Shown here one piece after another: positions 43,506 to 51,582 of a DNA stretch of 64,000 nucleotides. Location: NCBI RefSeq assembly GCF_011046555.1, contig NZ_CP049246.1, forward strand, positions 1,364,001 to 1,428,000, given 5' to 3'. Source of the DNA: Sphingobacterium lactis. GTDB lineage: Bacteria; Bacteroidota; Bacteroidia; Sphingobacteriales; Sphingobacteriaceae. Both the position numbers and the translations under genes were made by a program. Below the pieces are notes generated by a model. It was not told the origin of the DNA and ran no database searches. It worked only from the letters and a program-made list of their open reading frames with translations. Numbering within the stretch: position 1 is the first letter of the stretch; each line of letters begins with the position of its first letter.

Positions 43506-44693
43506 ATGAAGAAAGTAGTTTTAGCATTTAGCGGCGGTTTGGATACCTCTTTCTGTTGTATCTATCTATCCCGTGACTTAGGTTTAGAGGTCCACTCGGT
43601 AATCGTAAATACCGGCGGCTTTTCAGAAGAAGAATTAAAAACAATTGAAAAGAGGGCCTATGAACTAGGTGTTAAGTCGCATACTACGATCGACGAAACC
43701 GAAGATTATTACCAGGATACGATCAAGTATCTTATTTTCGGGAATGTCCTTAAGAATGCTACCTATCCACTTTCTGTTTCAGCGGAGCGTGTATGCCAAG
43801 CAACGGCGATTGCGAACTACTGCAAGAAAATTGGTGCAGAATGCGTAGCCCATGGATCAACGGGAGCTGGAAATGATCAGGTTCGCTTTGATATGATCTT
43901 CCATACCTTAATCCCAGGCGTTGAAATCATTACACCGATTCGTGATCTGCAACTTTCAAGAGAAGATGAAATTGCTTATTTAAATAAACATGGAGTGGAG
44001 TATTCGGCTGAAAAGGCAAAATATTCCATCAACAAAGGCCTTTGGGGAACTTCTGTCGGTGGAGCTGAAACATTGACGTCTAACCAGTATCTTCCGGAGT
44101 CTGCATGGCCAACACCGGTTACTTCAACCGAACCACGCCAGATTACCATAGACTTTGAAAAAGGTGAGCCTGTGGGATTGAACGGCGAGAAGATTGGTGC
44201 AGTTCGTGTAATCCAAGAATTGCAGGCAATTGCACAGCCTTATGGTATCGGTCGCGATATCCATGTCGGTGATACGATCATTGGTATCAAAGGACGTGTA
44301 GGTTTTGAAGCTGCCGGCCCAATTATCTTGGTCAAAGCGCACCATGCGTTGGAAAAACATACGCTAACAAAATGGCAGTTGTCCTGGAAAGACCAATTGG
44401 CAGGTTTCTATGGAAACTACATGCACGAAGGGCAGATGCATGACCCAGTAATGCGTGATATGGAAGCTTTCTTGGCAAGTTCCCAGGAAACGGTTTCCGG
44501 ACGTGTATTCGTGGAGTTGCACCCACATCGCTTCATTATTTTGGGTATCGAGTCCGAGCATGACCTGATGTCCAACAAGTTTGGTAGCTACGGAGAGATG
44601 AACAAAGGCTATACCGGTGATGATGTGAAAGGCTTCTCCAAGATCTTCGGTAACCAGACCATTATTTGGCATAAGGTAAACAATAAGGACTAA
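43506..44693 (+). CDS. argG: Argininosuccinate synthase
   Basis: 395 residues. Joins citrulline and aspartate with ATP to make argininosuccinate. The N-terminal pyrophosphatase loop AFSGGLDTSFC, VAHGSTGAGNDQVRF, ITPIRDLQLSREDEIAYL and YSINKGLWGTSVGGAE are typical. This is the Bacteroidota form, whose N-terminus differs slightly from the E. coli enzyme. Codons are mostly CGT/CGC/AGA for Arg. Preceded by the GNAT gene; a 189-bp structured gap separates it from argC. Confidence 0.96.
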   Translation: MKKVVLAFSGGLDTSFCCIYLSRDLGLEVHSVIVNTGGFSEEELKTIEKRAYELGVKSHTTIDETEDYYQDTIKYLIFGNVLKNATYPLSVSAERVCQATAIANYCKKIGAECVAHGSTGAGNDQVRFDMIFHTLIPGVEIITPIRDLQLSREDEIAYLNKHGVEYSAEKAKYSINKGLWGTSVGGAETLTSNQYLPESAWPTPVTSTEPRQITIDFEKGEPVGLNGEKIGAVRVIQELQAIAQPYGIGRDIHVGDTIIGIKGRVGFEAAGPIILVKAHHALEKHTLTKWQLSWKDQLAGFYGNYMHEGQMHDPVMRDMEAFLASSQETVSGRVFVELHPHRFIILGIESEHDLMSNKFGSYGEMNKGYTGDDVKGFSKIFGNQTIIWHKVNNKD

Positions 44694-44825
44694 ATGAGTT
44701 CCCCGCATACCGAATCGAGCCCCTCTCTAGGCTACATTGCACAGCCTGTGATGGCGCAGGAAGACTCCTCGATTCGGGACCATTCAATTTGCATGGATGC
44801 AGGGCTTTTACAGACAAAAGAATAA
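44694..44825 (+). other. Structured argG-argC intercistronic region (possible 43-codon frame)
   Basis: CCGAATCGAG (44710-44719) pairs perfectly with CTCGATTCGG (44768-44777). Between these arms, AGGCT/AGCCT (44729-44733, 44743-44747) and CTGTG-ATGG-CGCAG can form two further hairpins, so a three-way junction is possible. An ATG directly after the argG stop opens a 43-codon frame ending at 44825; it has one Arg codon and no recognisable family, so I treat the RNA structure as the more likely function. Confidence 0.5.
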
Positions 44826-44831
44826 TAGTTG

Positions 44832-44867
44832 AAAATGGGTGCAATGGAAACATCGTACCCATTTTTT
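44832..44867 (+). terminator. Terminator-like hairpin directly before argC
   Basis: AAAATGGGT (44832-44840) with ACCCATTTT (44857-44865), an inner ATG-GAAA-CAT helix with a GNRA loop, then six T ending at 44867. It ends only 15 bp before the argC ATG, so it would act as an attenuator between argG and argC rather than as the end of the operon. Confidence 0.7.
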
Positions 44868-44882
44868 ATGAAATAAAACACT

Positions 44883-45902
44883 ATGGAAAAGATTAAAGTT
44901 GGCATTGTAGGTTCTGCAGGTTATACGGGTGGTGAATTGTTAAGGATCTTGATCTATCATCCCCAAGTGGAAATCGTATTTGCGAACAGCGCTTCGAATG
45001 CTGGCAATAAATTATCGGATGTACATAACGATCTATTCGGTGATACGGATCTTACTTTTTCTTCTGATTTCCATTCGGACATCGACGTCCTATTCCTATG
45101 CGTAGGACATGGAGATGCCAAAAAGTTTCTGGACGCAAATCCTGTCGATCCAGCAGTAAAGATCATCGATCTTTCTCAAGATTACCGATTAAGAGCAAAC
45201 ACGGCTTTTGGAGGAAAGAATTTTATCTATGGTTTACCGGAATTGAATAGGGAAGCTATCCGTTCTGCGTATTATATTGCAAATCCAGGATGTTTCGCAA
45301 CCAATATTCAGCTGGCGCTTTTGCCTTTGGCAAGTAAAGGACTGTTACCTGAACAATTGCATGTAAATGCAACTACAGGATCTACTGGAGCAGGGCAGAA
45401 GCCTTCGGCAACGACCCATTTCTCTTGGCGGAACAACAACTTATCAGCCTATAAATCCTTTGATCACCAGCACTTGCAGGAGATCTCAGAATCATTGGAT
45501 CAGTTGCAGTCAGGATTCTTACCTCAAGGATCAGGAAGCCTGTTGGAGCGTGCTGCGGAAAAGATCAATTTTGTTCCGCAACGCGGTGATTTTGCCAGAG
45601 GTATTTTTTCGGCAATCTATGTAGATTCCGACCTGACTGAAGAGGAAGCGTATGCGCTGTACGATGCATATTATGAAACGCATCCCTTTACCCATGTCTC
45701 GAAGGCGAATATTGATCTGAAGCAAGTGGTAAATACCAATAAAAGCATTATCCATCTTGAAAAACACGGCAACAAATTGTTGATCCTGAACGCAACGGAC
45801 AACCTGTTGAAAGGCGCATCCGGACAGGCGGTTCAGAATATGAATTTAATGTTTGGTCTTGACGAAAAAACAGGGTTGAATTTAAAATCTGTAGGATTCT
45901 AA
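44883..45902 (+). CDS. argC: N-acetyl-gamma-glutamyl-phosphate reductase
   Basis: 339 residues. Reduces N-acyl-glutamyl phosphate to the semialdehyde with NADPH, third step of arginine synthesis. GSAGYTGGELLRIL binds the nucleotide; NPGCFATNIQLALLPL holds the catalytic Cys137. In Bacteroidota the substrate may be the N-succinyl form. It is the last gene of this cluster; argD, argB and argF are not in the window. Confidence 0.95.
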   Translation: MEKIKVGIVGSAGYTGGELLRILIYHPQVEIVFANSASNAGNKLSDVHNDLFGDTDLTFSSDFHSDIDVLFLCVGHGDAKKFLDANPVDPAVKIIDLSQDYRLRANTAFGGKNFIYGLPELNREAIRSAYYIANPGCFATNIQLALLPLASKGLLPEQLHVNATTGSTGAGQKPSATTHFSWRNNNLSAYKSFDHQHLQEISESLDQLQSGFLPQGSGSLLERAAEKINFVPQRGDFARGIFSAIYVDSDLTEEEAYALYDAYYETHPFTHVSKANIDLKQVVNTNKSIIHLEKHGNKLLILNATDNLLKGASGQAVQNMNLMFGLDEKTGLNLKSVGF

Positions 45903-45972
45903 TCTTTGGTGTTGAACGGAATTTAAGAAGCAACAATTCGAGCCAAAAGATAGTGCTCTTTGCTTGAATAAA

Positions 45973-46008
45973 AGAAACGGCCCGATGCATGTGCATCGGG
46001 CCGTTTCT
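45973..46008. terminator. Bidirectional terminator between argC and the 46-kb lipoprotein gene
   Basis: Arms AGAAACGGCCCGATGCAT and GTGCATCGGGCCGTTTCT, 17 perfect pairs plus a central G-T pair. It separates two convergent genes. Confidence 0.85.
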
Positions 46009-46025
46009 CTATGTTTAATGGACGA

Positions 46026-46838
46026 TTATTGTGCCATTAAGTTGATTTTTCTTTCTACGGAAACGTTGTCTCCAGTAATCGCGTTTCCATCTTTATCGAC
46101 CAATGTTAATTTAACAGTGGTTTCGCCTTTAGGCAAATTCAAGATTTCGTAAGGAACCCATTGATCCAATACAAATTCCTGACCGTTGATATCCGCTTTC
46201 ACTTTGTTCGCATCTGCACCCAATGTGGTGTTGGCAACAAAAAAGTCTAACAACAGGACATTCGTCTCATCACCTTTATAATCGCCTTTCGGTCTGCTGT
46301 AGAAAATAGCAGGTTGTGAACCAACAGGGATTTCTGTTACCGTACCGTCTGCATTCACCTTGAACTTGATCAATTTCGAAGCGTCATTCGTTTTGATGGA
46401 CTCATGGAATGAACGTGATAGGAAAGACATCAAGTAGTGTTCTGAGTTAATAGGAACCGTTACGGAATGCTCAGGTTTGTAAAGTGCAACATACGGTGTG
46501 TTATCCAAGATAAAGTGGATATGTTGTCCGTCATGCGAATTCGCCATATGGTGTGTATGCTCAGTCTGTTCAGTTAATTTGAAGTTCTGAACATCATATT
46601 TCACGGTAATTTTCGCTGAGTCAGCACCCACCTTCTCTGAAGTGATCCCTGCGATCTTCAAAGTCGCTCCTGGGAAGTCTTTTGCATGCTCCAATGGATT
46701 AACGCCAATAGCGCCTACAGTATCCGCTAAAGCAGTGCTATCCTTGATTTCACCTTCTTGGTTTTTGGTCGGTGTATTACATGAAGCAAGTACTGCAGAT
46801 GCTGCCAATACTGCTAATGCTGATTTAAATGTTCTCAT
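46026..46838 (-). CDS. Lipoprotein with a His-rich motif, unknown
   Basis: 270 residues. Lipoprotein signal (MRTFKSALAVLAASAVLASCNTP, lipidated Cys20) and a largely beta-rich soluble part. A His-dense segment, EHTHHMANSHDGQHIHFILDN (~residues 90-112), has six His within 20 residues and could bind a metal ion. The C-terminal part (KGETTVKLTLVDKDGNAI) resembles an immunoglobulin-like strand pattern. I recognise no family. Convergent with argC across a strong terminator, 65 bp after hemL on the same strand. Confidence 0.65.
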   Translation of the reverse strand: MRTFKSALAVLAASAVLASCNTPTKNQEGEIKDSTALADTVGAIGVNPLEHAKDFPGATLKIAGITSEKVGADSAKITVKYDVQNFKLTEQTEHTHHMANSHDGQHIHFILDNTPYVALYKPEHSVTVPINSEHYLMSFLSRSFHESIKTNDASKLIKFKVNADGTVTEIPVGSQPAIFYSRPKGDYKGDETNVLLLDFFVANTTLGADANKVKADINGQEFVLDQWVPYEILNLPKGETTVKLTLVDKDGNAITGDNVSVERKINLMAQ

Positions 46839-46903
46839 TATTTATTATTTAGTCATTTCTGTTTACTCTAGTATAACAAAGATGATGCTAAATTGTTCAT
46901 TGT

Positions 46904-48217
46904 TTATTGAAATACAATATCTAACGCCTCTTTAATAGCTTTTATGGTAGTTTTAAGGTCCTCTTCGGTGTGTGCAGCGGAGATAAAACCAACCTCGTAA
47001 CCAGAAGGACCAAAGTAGATTCCTCGGTTCAGTAACTCGCGGTGCATCACTTTATATTTCTCCATGGATGCCGGATCGATCTCATCCGCACGTTGGATTT
47101 TTGGATTGCTCGAAAATGCAAACCAGAAAATTGAACCTATCGTGGTCAGATGCACTTCATATCCTTTTTCTTCAATAAAGGCACGCAATTCAGCAACAAA
47201 ATCCTGAGTGGTCTGTTCTAATTTTTCATAGAAACCAGGTTGTGCCAACAGATTGAGTGCAGCGATGCCCGCAGCCATTGCAACAGGGTTTCCAGATAGT
47301 GTTCCTGCTTGGTAAACGGCACCATCAGGGGAAATGCACGCCATTAATTCTTTAGATGCACCATAGGCACCTACTGGCATGCCACCTCCGATAATCTTAC
47401 CATAGGTGATGATGTCCGGTTGAATGTCGTAATATTTGGAAGCACCTTCGAATCCTAGACGGAATCCCGTGATCACTTCATCCATGATCAATAGCGATCC
47501 ATTGGCTTTCGTAATATCGCGTAAGAAGTGGATATAGTCCTTGTCTTGAATCAACAAACCATTATTGGCTGGAACACCTTCAATGATTACGGCAGCAATT
47601 TGGTCTTTAAAGTCAGTAAATACTTGTTCCAGCGCAGCTTTATCATTCAGGGCGATGACAATGGTCTCATCGGCAAATGCCTTCGGTACGCCTGCAGATG
47701 AGGTCTCGCCAAAGGTTACCAGGCCGGATCCAGCTTTCACCAACAGCGAGTCTGAGTGACCATGGTAGCAGCCTTCGAATTTTACAATCTTATCCCTTTT
47801 GGTATATCCTCTTGCCAAGCGGATGGCGGACATGACCGCTTCCGTACCTGAGCTGACAAAACGAATCTTTTCGATCTTTTTGTTGTTGCTCAAAATCAAT
47901 TCGGCCAGGTCATTTTCCAATGCTGTCGGAGCGCCGAAGCTCAATCCCTTACCTAACTGTGCGGAAACCGCTTCTCTAATTTCTGGTGTGTTATGCCCAA
48001 GGATCAAAGGTCCCCAAGAGCAGCAGAAGTCGATGAACTCGTTGCTATCGGCATCCCATAAATGGGCCTTGTCGCCACGCTCAATAAATAGGGGAGTTCC
48101 ATATACTGATTTGAAAGCCCGAACCGGAGAGTTCACTCCGCCAGGGAAATATTGTTTTGCCTTTTCAAATAACTTTGCCGATTGGTCACGAGAAATATCC
48201 GAAGCAGATGTTGTCAT
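46904..48217 (-). CDS. hemL: Glutamate-1-semialdehyde 2,1-aminomutase
   Basis: 437 residues. A PLP enzyme that turns glutamate-1-semialdehyde into 5-aminolevulinate, the C5-pathway precursor of heme. Typical segments: FPGGVNSPVRAFKSV at the N-terminus, SSGTEAVMSAIRLARGYT, DEVITGFRLGFEGA, and YGKIIGGGMPVGAYG with the PLP Lys (~273). Length is normal. Confidence 0.96.
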   Translation of the reverse strand: MTTSASDISRDQSAKLFEKAKQYFPGGVNSPVRAFKSVYGTPLFIERGDKAHLWDADSNEFIDFCCSWGPLILGHNTPEIREAVSAQLGKGLSFGAPTALENDLAELILSNNKKIEKIRFVSSGTEAVMSAIRLARGYTKRDKIVKFEGCYHGHSDSLLVKAGSGLVTFGETSSAGVPKAFADETIVIALNDKAALEQVFTDFKDQIAAVIIEGVPANNGLLIQDKDYIHFLRDITKANGSLLIMDEVITGFRLGFEGASKYYDIQPDIITYGKIIGGGMPVGAYGASKELMACISPDGAVYQAGTLSGNPVAMAAGIAALNLLAQPGFYEKLEQTTQDFVAELRAFIEEKGYEVHLTTIGSIFWFAFSSNPKIQRADEIDPASMEKYKVMHRELLNRGIYFGPSGYEVGFISAAHTEEDLKTTIKAIKEALDIVFQ

Positions 48218-48413
48218 AGTATTTTGTATTTGTATGCTGCAAAATTACTATTTGTTTCTGGATTTAGCAGATCGGAAACTAAAACCTCTGCTAATTAGGG
48301 AAGGCTTTTGGGATTTTGACTTAATTGTTATAAAATGAGCGGAGTTTCTATGTGCTAACCGGCCAGGAAATCCATTCGAAAGTGGGGACAATTTGGATAT
48401 CCATAAAAATTCA

Positions 48414-48442
48414 AGAGCCCGATGGAATTTCCATCGGGCTCT
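48414..48442 (-). terminator. Intrinsic terminator of sucC
   Basis: AGAGCCCGATGGAA with TTCCATCGGGCTCT, 14 bp with a single-base centre. The minus strand continues TTGAATTTTTATGG, 33 bp after the sucC stop. Confidence 0.9.
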
Positions 48443-48474
48443 CGTATGTTTTGCATACCAAAAATCGGTATTGC

Positions 48475-49674
48475 TTATTTTCCTTCTTCTAGGACTTTAG
48501 TTACCAATTCAGCAGCTTCTTTCAATAAGATTGCTGAGTAAACCTGAAGACCAGAGTTGTCGATCAATTCTTTTGCTTCTTTTGCGTTTGTTCCTTGAAG
48601 ACGAACGATAATTGGCACAGGGATGTTTCCGATTTCGTTGTAAGCATCAATTACACCTTGAGCAACACGGTCACAACGAACGATACCACCGAAGATGTTG
48701 ATCAAGATCGCTTTTACGTTAGGGTCTTTCAAGATAATGTTGAAACCAGCTTTAACTGTTTCAGCATTAGCAGTACCACCAACGTCCAAGAAGTTTGCAG
48801 GCTCACCACCAGCTAGTTTAATGATGTCCATTGTTGCCATAGCAAGACCAGCACCATTAACCATACAACCCACGTTACCATCTAATTTCACGTAGTTCAG
48901 GTTGAATTCACCAGCTTCAACTTCTGTAGGATCTTCCTCAGTGATGTCGCGCAATGCAGCGATTTCTGGATGACGGTACAATGCGTTCTCGTCCAAGTTC
49001 ACCTTCGCGTCAACCGCTAGGATCTTGTCATCAGAAGTTTTCAATACCGGGTTGATTTCGAACATAGAAGCATCGATGGAATCGTATGCTTTGTATAATG
49101 CAGCTACGAACTTAACCATATCTTTGTGCGCAGCACCGGATAGGCCTAAGTTGAAAGCGATTTTACGTGCTTGGAAACCTTGAAGACCAACTTTAGGGTC
49201 AATCTCTTCTTTGAAGATCAAGTGAGGTGTTTTTTCAGCAACTTCTTCGATGTCCATACCACCTTCTGTAGAATACATAATGATGTTGCGACCAGTAGCA
49301 CGGTCTAACAAAACGGACATGTAGAATTCTTTAGTTTCGCTGTCACCAGGGTAGTAAACGTCCTGTGCGATCAAAACTTTGTTAACTTTTTTACCTTCTG
49401 GACCAGTCTGCGGCGTTACAAGTTGCATCCCGATGATGTCCGTAGAGCGTTGCAATACTTCATCATGGTTTTTAGCCAACTTCACACCACCACCTTTACC
49501 ACGGCCACCCGCATGGATCTGTGCTTTTACCACAACCCAATCCGAGTTGAATTCTTCTTTCATTCGCTTAGCAGCCTCAACAGCTTGCTCTGGGGTTTCA
49601 GCAACAATACCTTCCTGTACTCTTACTCCGAAACTCTTAAGTATTTCTTTTCCTTGATATTCGTGAATGTTCAT
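48475..49674 (-). CDS. sucC: Succinyl-CoA ligase (ADP-forming) beta subunit
   Basis: 399 residues. Beta subunit of the TCA-cycle enzyme that makes ATP or GTP from succinyl-CoA. An N-terminal ATP-grasp ([39 protein letters not shown]) and a C-terminal CoA-ligase domain ([48 protein letters not shown]) are both complete. The alpha subunit gene (sucD) is not in the window, so the two are unlinked here. The 232 bp to the divergent lolD gene hold its promoter. Confidence 0.97.
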   Translation of the reverse strand: MNIHEYQGKEILKSFGVRVQEGIVAETPEQAVEAAKRMKEEFNSDWVVVKAQIHAGGRGKGGGVKLAKNHDEVLQRSTDIIGMQLVTPQTGPEGKKVNKVLIAQDVYYPGDSETKEFYMSVLLDRATGRNIIMYSTEGGMDIEEVAEKTPHLIFKEEIDPKVGLQGFQARKIAFNLGLSGAAHKDMVKFVAALYKAYDSIDASMFEINPVLKTSDDKILAVDAKVNLDENALYRHPEIAALRDITEEDPTEVEAGEFNLNYVKLDGNVGCMVNGAGLAMATMDIIKLAGGEPANFLDVGGTANAETVKAGFNIILKDPNVKAILINIFGGIVRCDRVAQGVIDAYNEIGNIPVPIIVRLQGTNAKEAKELIDNSGLQVYSAILLKEAAELVTKVLEEGK

Positions 49675-49906
49675 TGATAAAAAAATTTGCAGTAAAAATA
49701 GCGTATTTATTCGGAAGGGTCAAGTTATTATTTCGATAAAATTGAGCTTTTGTATAATTGTTAGCCTGACTTTCGGTAATTCCACAAGGGCTGCTCGCAA
49801 AACGCTACGCATGGCTCCAGTTGGTGACAAAAAACCGAATGGAACCTCAGCTGATGATGCTTTCACTTTTTAGCCATTGTTTTTGGAAATTTAGTATTTT
49901 CGCACT

Positions 49907-50560
49907 ATGATCTTAAAGGCCAATAACATTTTCAAATCGTACGGAGACCTGGAAATCCTGAAAGGGGTAAGCATTTCCGTGAAGAAAGGGGAGATCGTTT
50001 CCATTGTAGGTGCCTCCGGTGCCGGTAAGAGTACCTTGCTGCATATCATCGGTACGCTGGATAAGCCCGATAAGGGAACCGTCGTGATTGAGAATCAGGA
50101 AGTCTTTGCACTGAGCGAAAAGAATATCGCTGACTTCAGAAATCGCCATATTGGCTTTGTCTTTCAGTTTCACCACCTGTTGCCCGAATTTACCGCACTG
50201 GAGAATGTCTGTATTCCCGGATTTATTGCCGGTACGGATCGGAAAGTCGTGGAGCAGCGCGGCATGGAGCTCTTGGAGACCTTGGGGGTGGCACATCGCG
50301 CGCAGCATAAACCTGCTGCCATGTCCGGTGGAGAGCAACAGCGCGTATCGGTCGCTCGTGCCCTGATCAATAACCCAACCCTGGTGTTGGCAGATGAGCC
50401 TTCCGGTAACCTCGATTCGGAAAATGCAACCGCCCTGCACCAACTGTTCTTCGATCTGCGCGATAAGTTGCAGCAGACCTTTATCATCGTCACCCACAAT
50501 GAGGACCTCGCCCGGATTTCCGATCGAACCATTCATATGCGGGATGGGTTAATCTATTAA
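49907..50560 (+). CDS. lolD: Lipoprotein-releasing ABC transporter ATP-binding protein
   Basis: 217 residues. Walker [14 protein letters not shown]-loop [16 protein letters not shown], signature [15 protein letters not shown], Walker [15 protein letters not shown] and switch His VTHNEDLA. This is the LolD/MacB-type (MJ0796 group) ATPase; it energises release of outer-membrane lipoproteins from the inner membrane. The LolCE permease genes are not adjacent, so LolD versus an FtsE/MacB relative rests on sequence resemblance. The next gene begins 1 bp after its stop. Confidence 0.85.
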   Translation: MILKANNIFKSYGDLEILKGVSISVKKGEIVSIVGASGAGKSTLLHIIGTLDKPDKGTVVIENQEVFALSEKNIADFRNRHIGFVFQFHHLLPEFTALENVCIPGFIAGTDRKVVEQRGMELLETLGVAHRAQHKPAAMSGGEQQRVSVARALINNPTLVLADEPSGNLDSENATALHQLFFDLRDKLQQTFIIVTHNEDLARISDRTIHMRDGLIY

Positions 50561-50561
50561 T

Positions 50562-51029
50562 ATGGAAAAAATCATCATTACTTTCGGCACCCGCCCATTG
50601 GCGCAAAGGCTGTCGAATTTATTACAAGATACCTATGAGGTGCTATTTGCGACCTCCGAAGACCTTCCCTCGTTCCTGGGAAGTAGATATGGCAAGATTC
50701 CAACCGGTGTAAACCCCACTTTTGCCCACGAACTGTTGAAACTGGGACTTGATCAGGAGGCAAATTATATCCTCCCGTTGGGGCTGGCGGAGATTCAGAC
50801 GCTTTCCGATTCCAAAATCCTGTTTGAGGAATATGGGATTCAGGTGCTATGTCCGGACAGGAATGACCTCGAGACTCTTTTTGTTCTTGAAAACCCCAAT
50901 GCCCAACTGGGTATGCACCTCCTTAATAAAGGGGAATCCCTGCTCGGTGAACCCATTCCTGAAACCGTGTTGACTGGGTTGTTCGCAGCGGATGATGATG
51001 GCGATAGTGTGGCGTTAATTACCGTGTAA
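50562..51029 (+). CDS. Stand-alone pre-ATP-grasp-like domain protein
   Basis: 155 residues, no signal peptide or membrane helix. A Rossmann-like start (KIIITFGTRPLAQRLSNLL), then NYILPLGLAEIQTLSDSKILFEEYGIQVLCP, which resembles the pre-ATP-grasp domain of PylC/carbamoyl-phosphate-synthase-like enzymes, where such a domain (~100 residues) precedes the catalytic ATP-grasp. Here the ATP-grasp part is missing: only ~50 more residues follow, ending DDDGDSVALITV. Family assignment is tentative. It lies 1 bp after lolD and 4 bp before the HAD-like gene. Confidence 0.55.
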   Translation: MEKIIITFGTRPLAQRLSNLLQDTYEVLFATSEDLPSFLGSRYGKIPTGVNPTFAHELLKLGLDQEANYILPLGLAEIQTLSDSKILFEEYGIQVLCPDRNDLETLFVLENPNAQLGMHLLNKGESLLGEPIPETVLTGLFAADDDGDSVALITV

Positions 51030-51033
51030 TAAG

Positions 51034-51576
51034 ATGACAAGAGAAATACCTTTAGATAAAAAACTGTATTTATTTGAATTGGACGATGTCCTGTTTCCCA
51101 AGCAGGATTATTTGTTACAAATCTACTACCTCTTTGCGCAATTTGTGGAGTTTACGGAGGGACGTGCCATGGCTACGGAGTTGGTGAACTTTATGAAGGA
51201 AACCTATTTGGCCAAGGGCGAAGAAGCTGTTTATCCAGAGGCTGCAAAAAAGTTTAGTTTTAGCCAGGATTATAGTGAAAATATGGGCAGATTGATGGTT
51301 AATGGCCACTTGCCATTGAAATTGATCCTGCCAAATTCGATAAAATTGTTGTTTGCCTCCATACTCGAAAAAGGGGCAAAAATCGCCATACTTACCAAGG
51401 GCAACCCGGCTATGCAATTGAATAAATTGAAACATATCGATTGGCAGGGATTTGACAAGCAGATGAAAGTTTATTTTATCGATGAATTGCAGTTCAGAAA
51501 TATAGAGCCAATTAGTTATATTGCTTCTGAAAATCAACTCGATCAAGAGGAGTTGATTTTCATCGAATCAATGTAA
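51034..51576 (+). CDS. Degenerate HAD-like protein
   Basis: 180 residues with HAD-fold features: motif I region LYLFELDDVLF (residues 11-21), a helical cap (~25-90), motif II ILTKGNP (Thr121) and KHIDWQGF. The usual nucleophile Asp of motif I (hhhDxDGT) is Glu15 here (F-E-L-D-D), while the acid/base Asp17 remains, and no clear motif IV (DD) is seen. It may have lost phosphatase activity and act as a binding protein. It is 4 bp after the pre-ATP-grasp gene and 6 bp before the first S41 protease gene; all five genes from lolD may be co-transcribed. Confidence 0.6.
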   Translation: MTREIPLDKKLYLFELDDVLFPKQDYLLQIYYLFAQFVEFTEGRAMATELVNFMKETYLAKGEEAVYPEAAKKFSFSQDYSENMGRLMVNGHLPLKLILPNSIKLLFASILEKGAKIAILTKGNPAMQLNKLKHIDWQGFDKQMKVYFIDELQFRNIEPISYIASENQLDQEELIFIESM

Positions 51577-51582
51577 CTAATT

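Noticed and set aside
44694..44825. 43-codon frame after argG as a normal gene
   Set aside because: No recognisable family or domain and it spans the inverted repeats; the RNA fold is the simpler explanation.
49913..50536. A 207-codon minus strand frame
   Set aside because: Antisense shadow of lolD, whose Walker and signature motifs are complete on the + strand.
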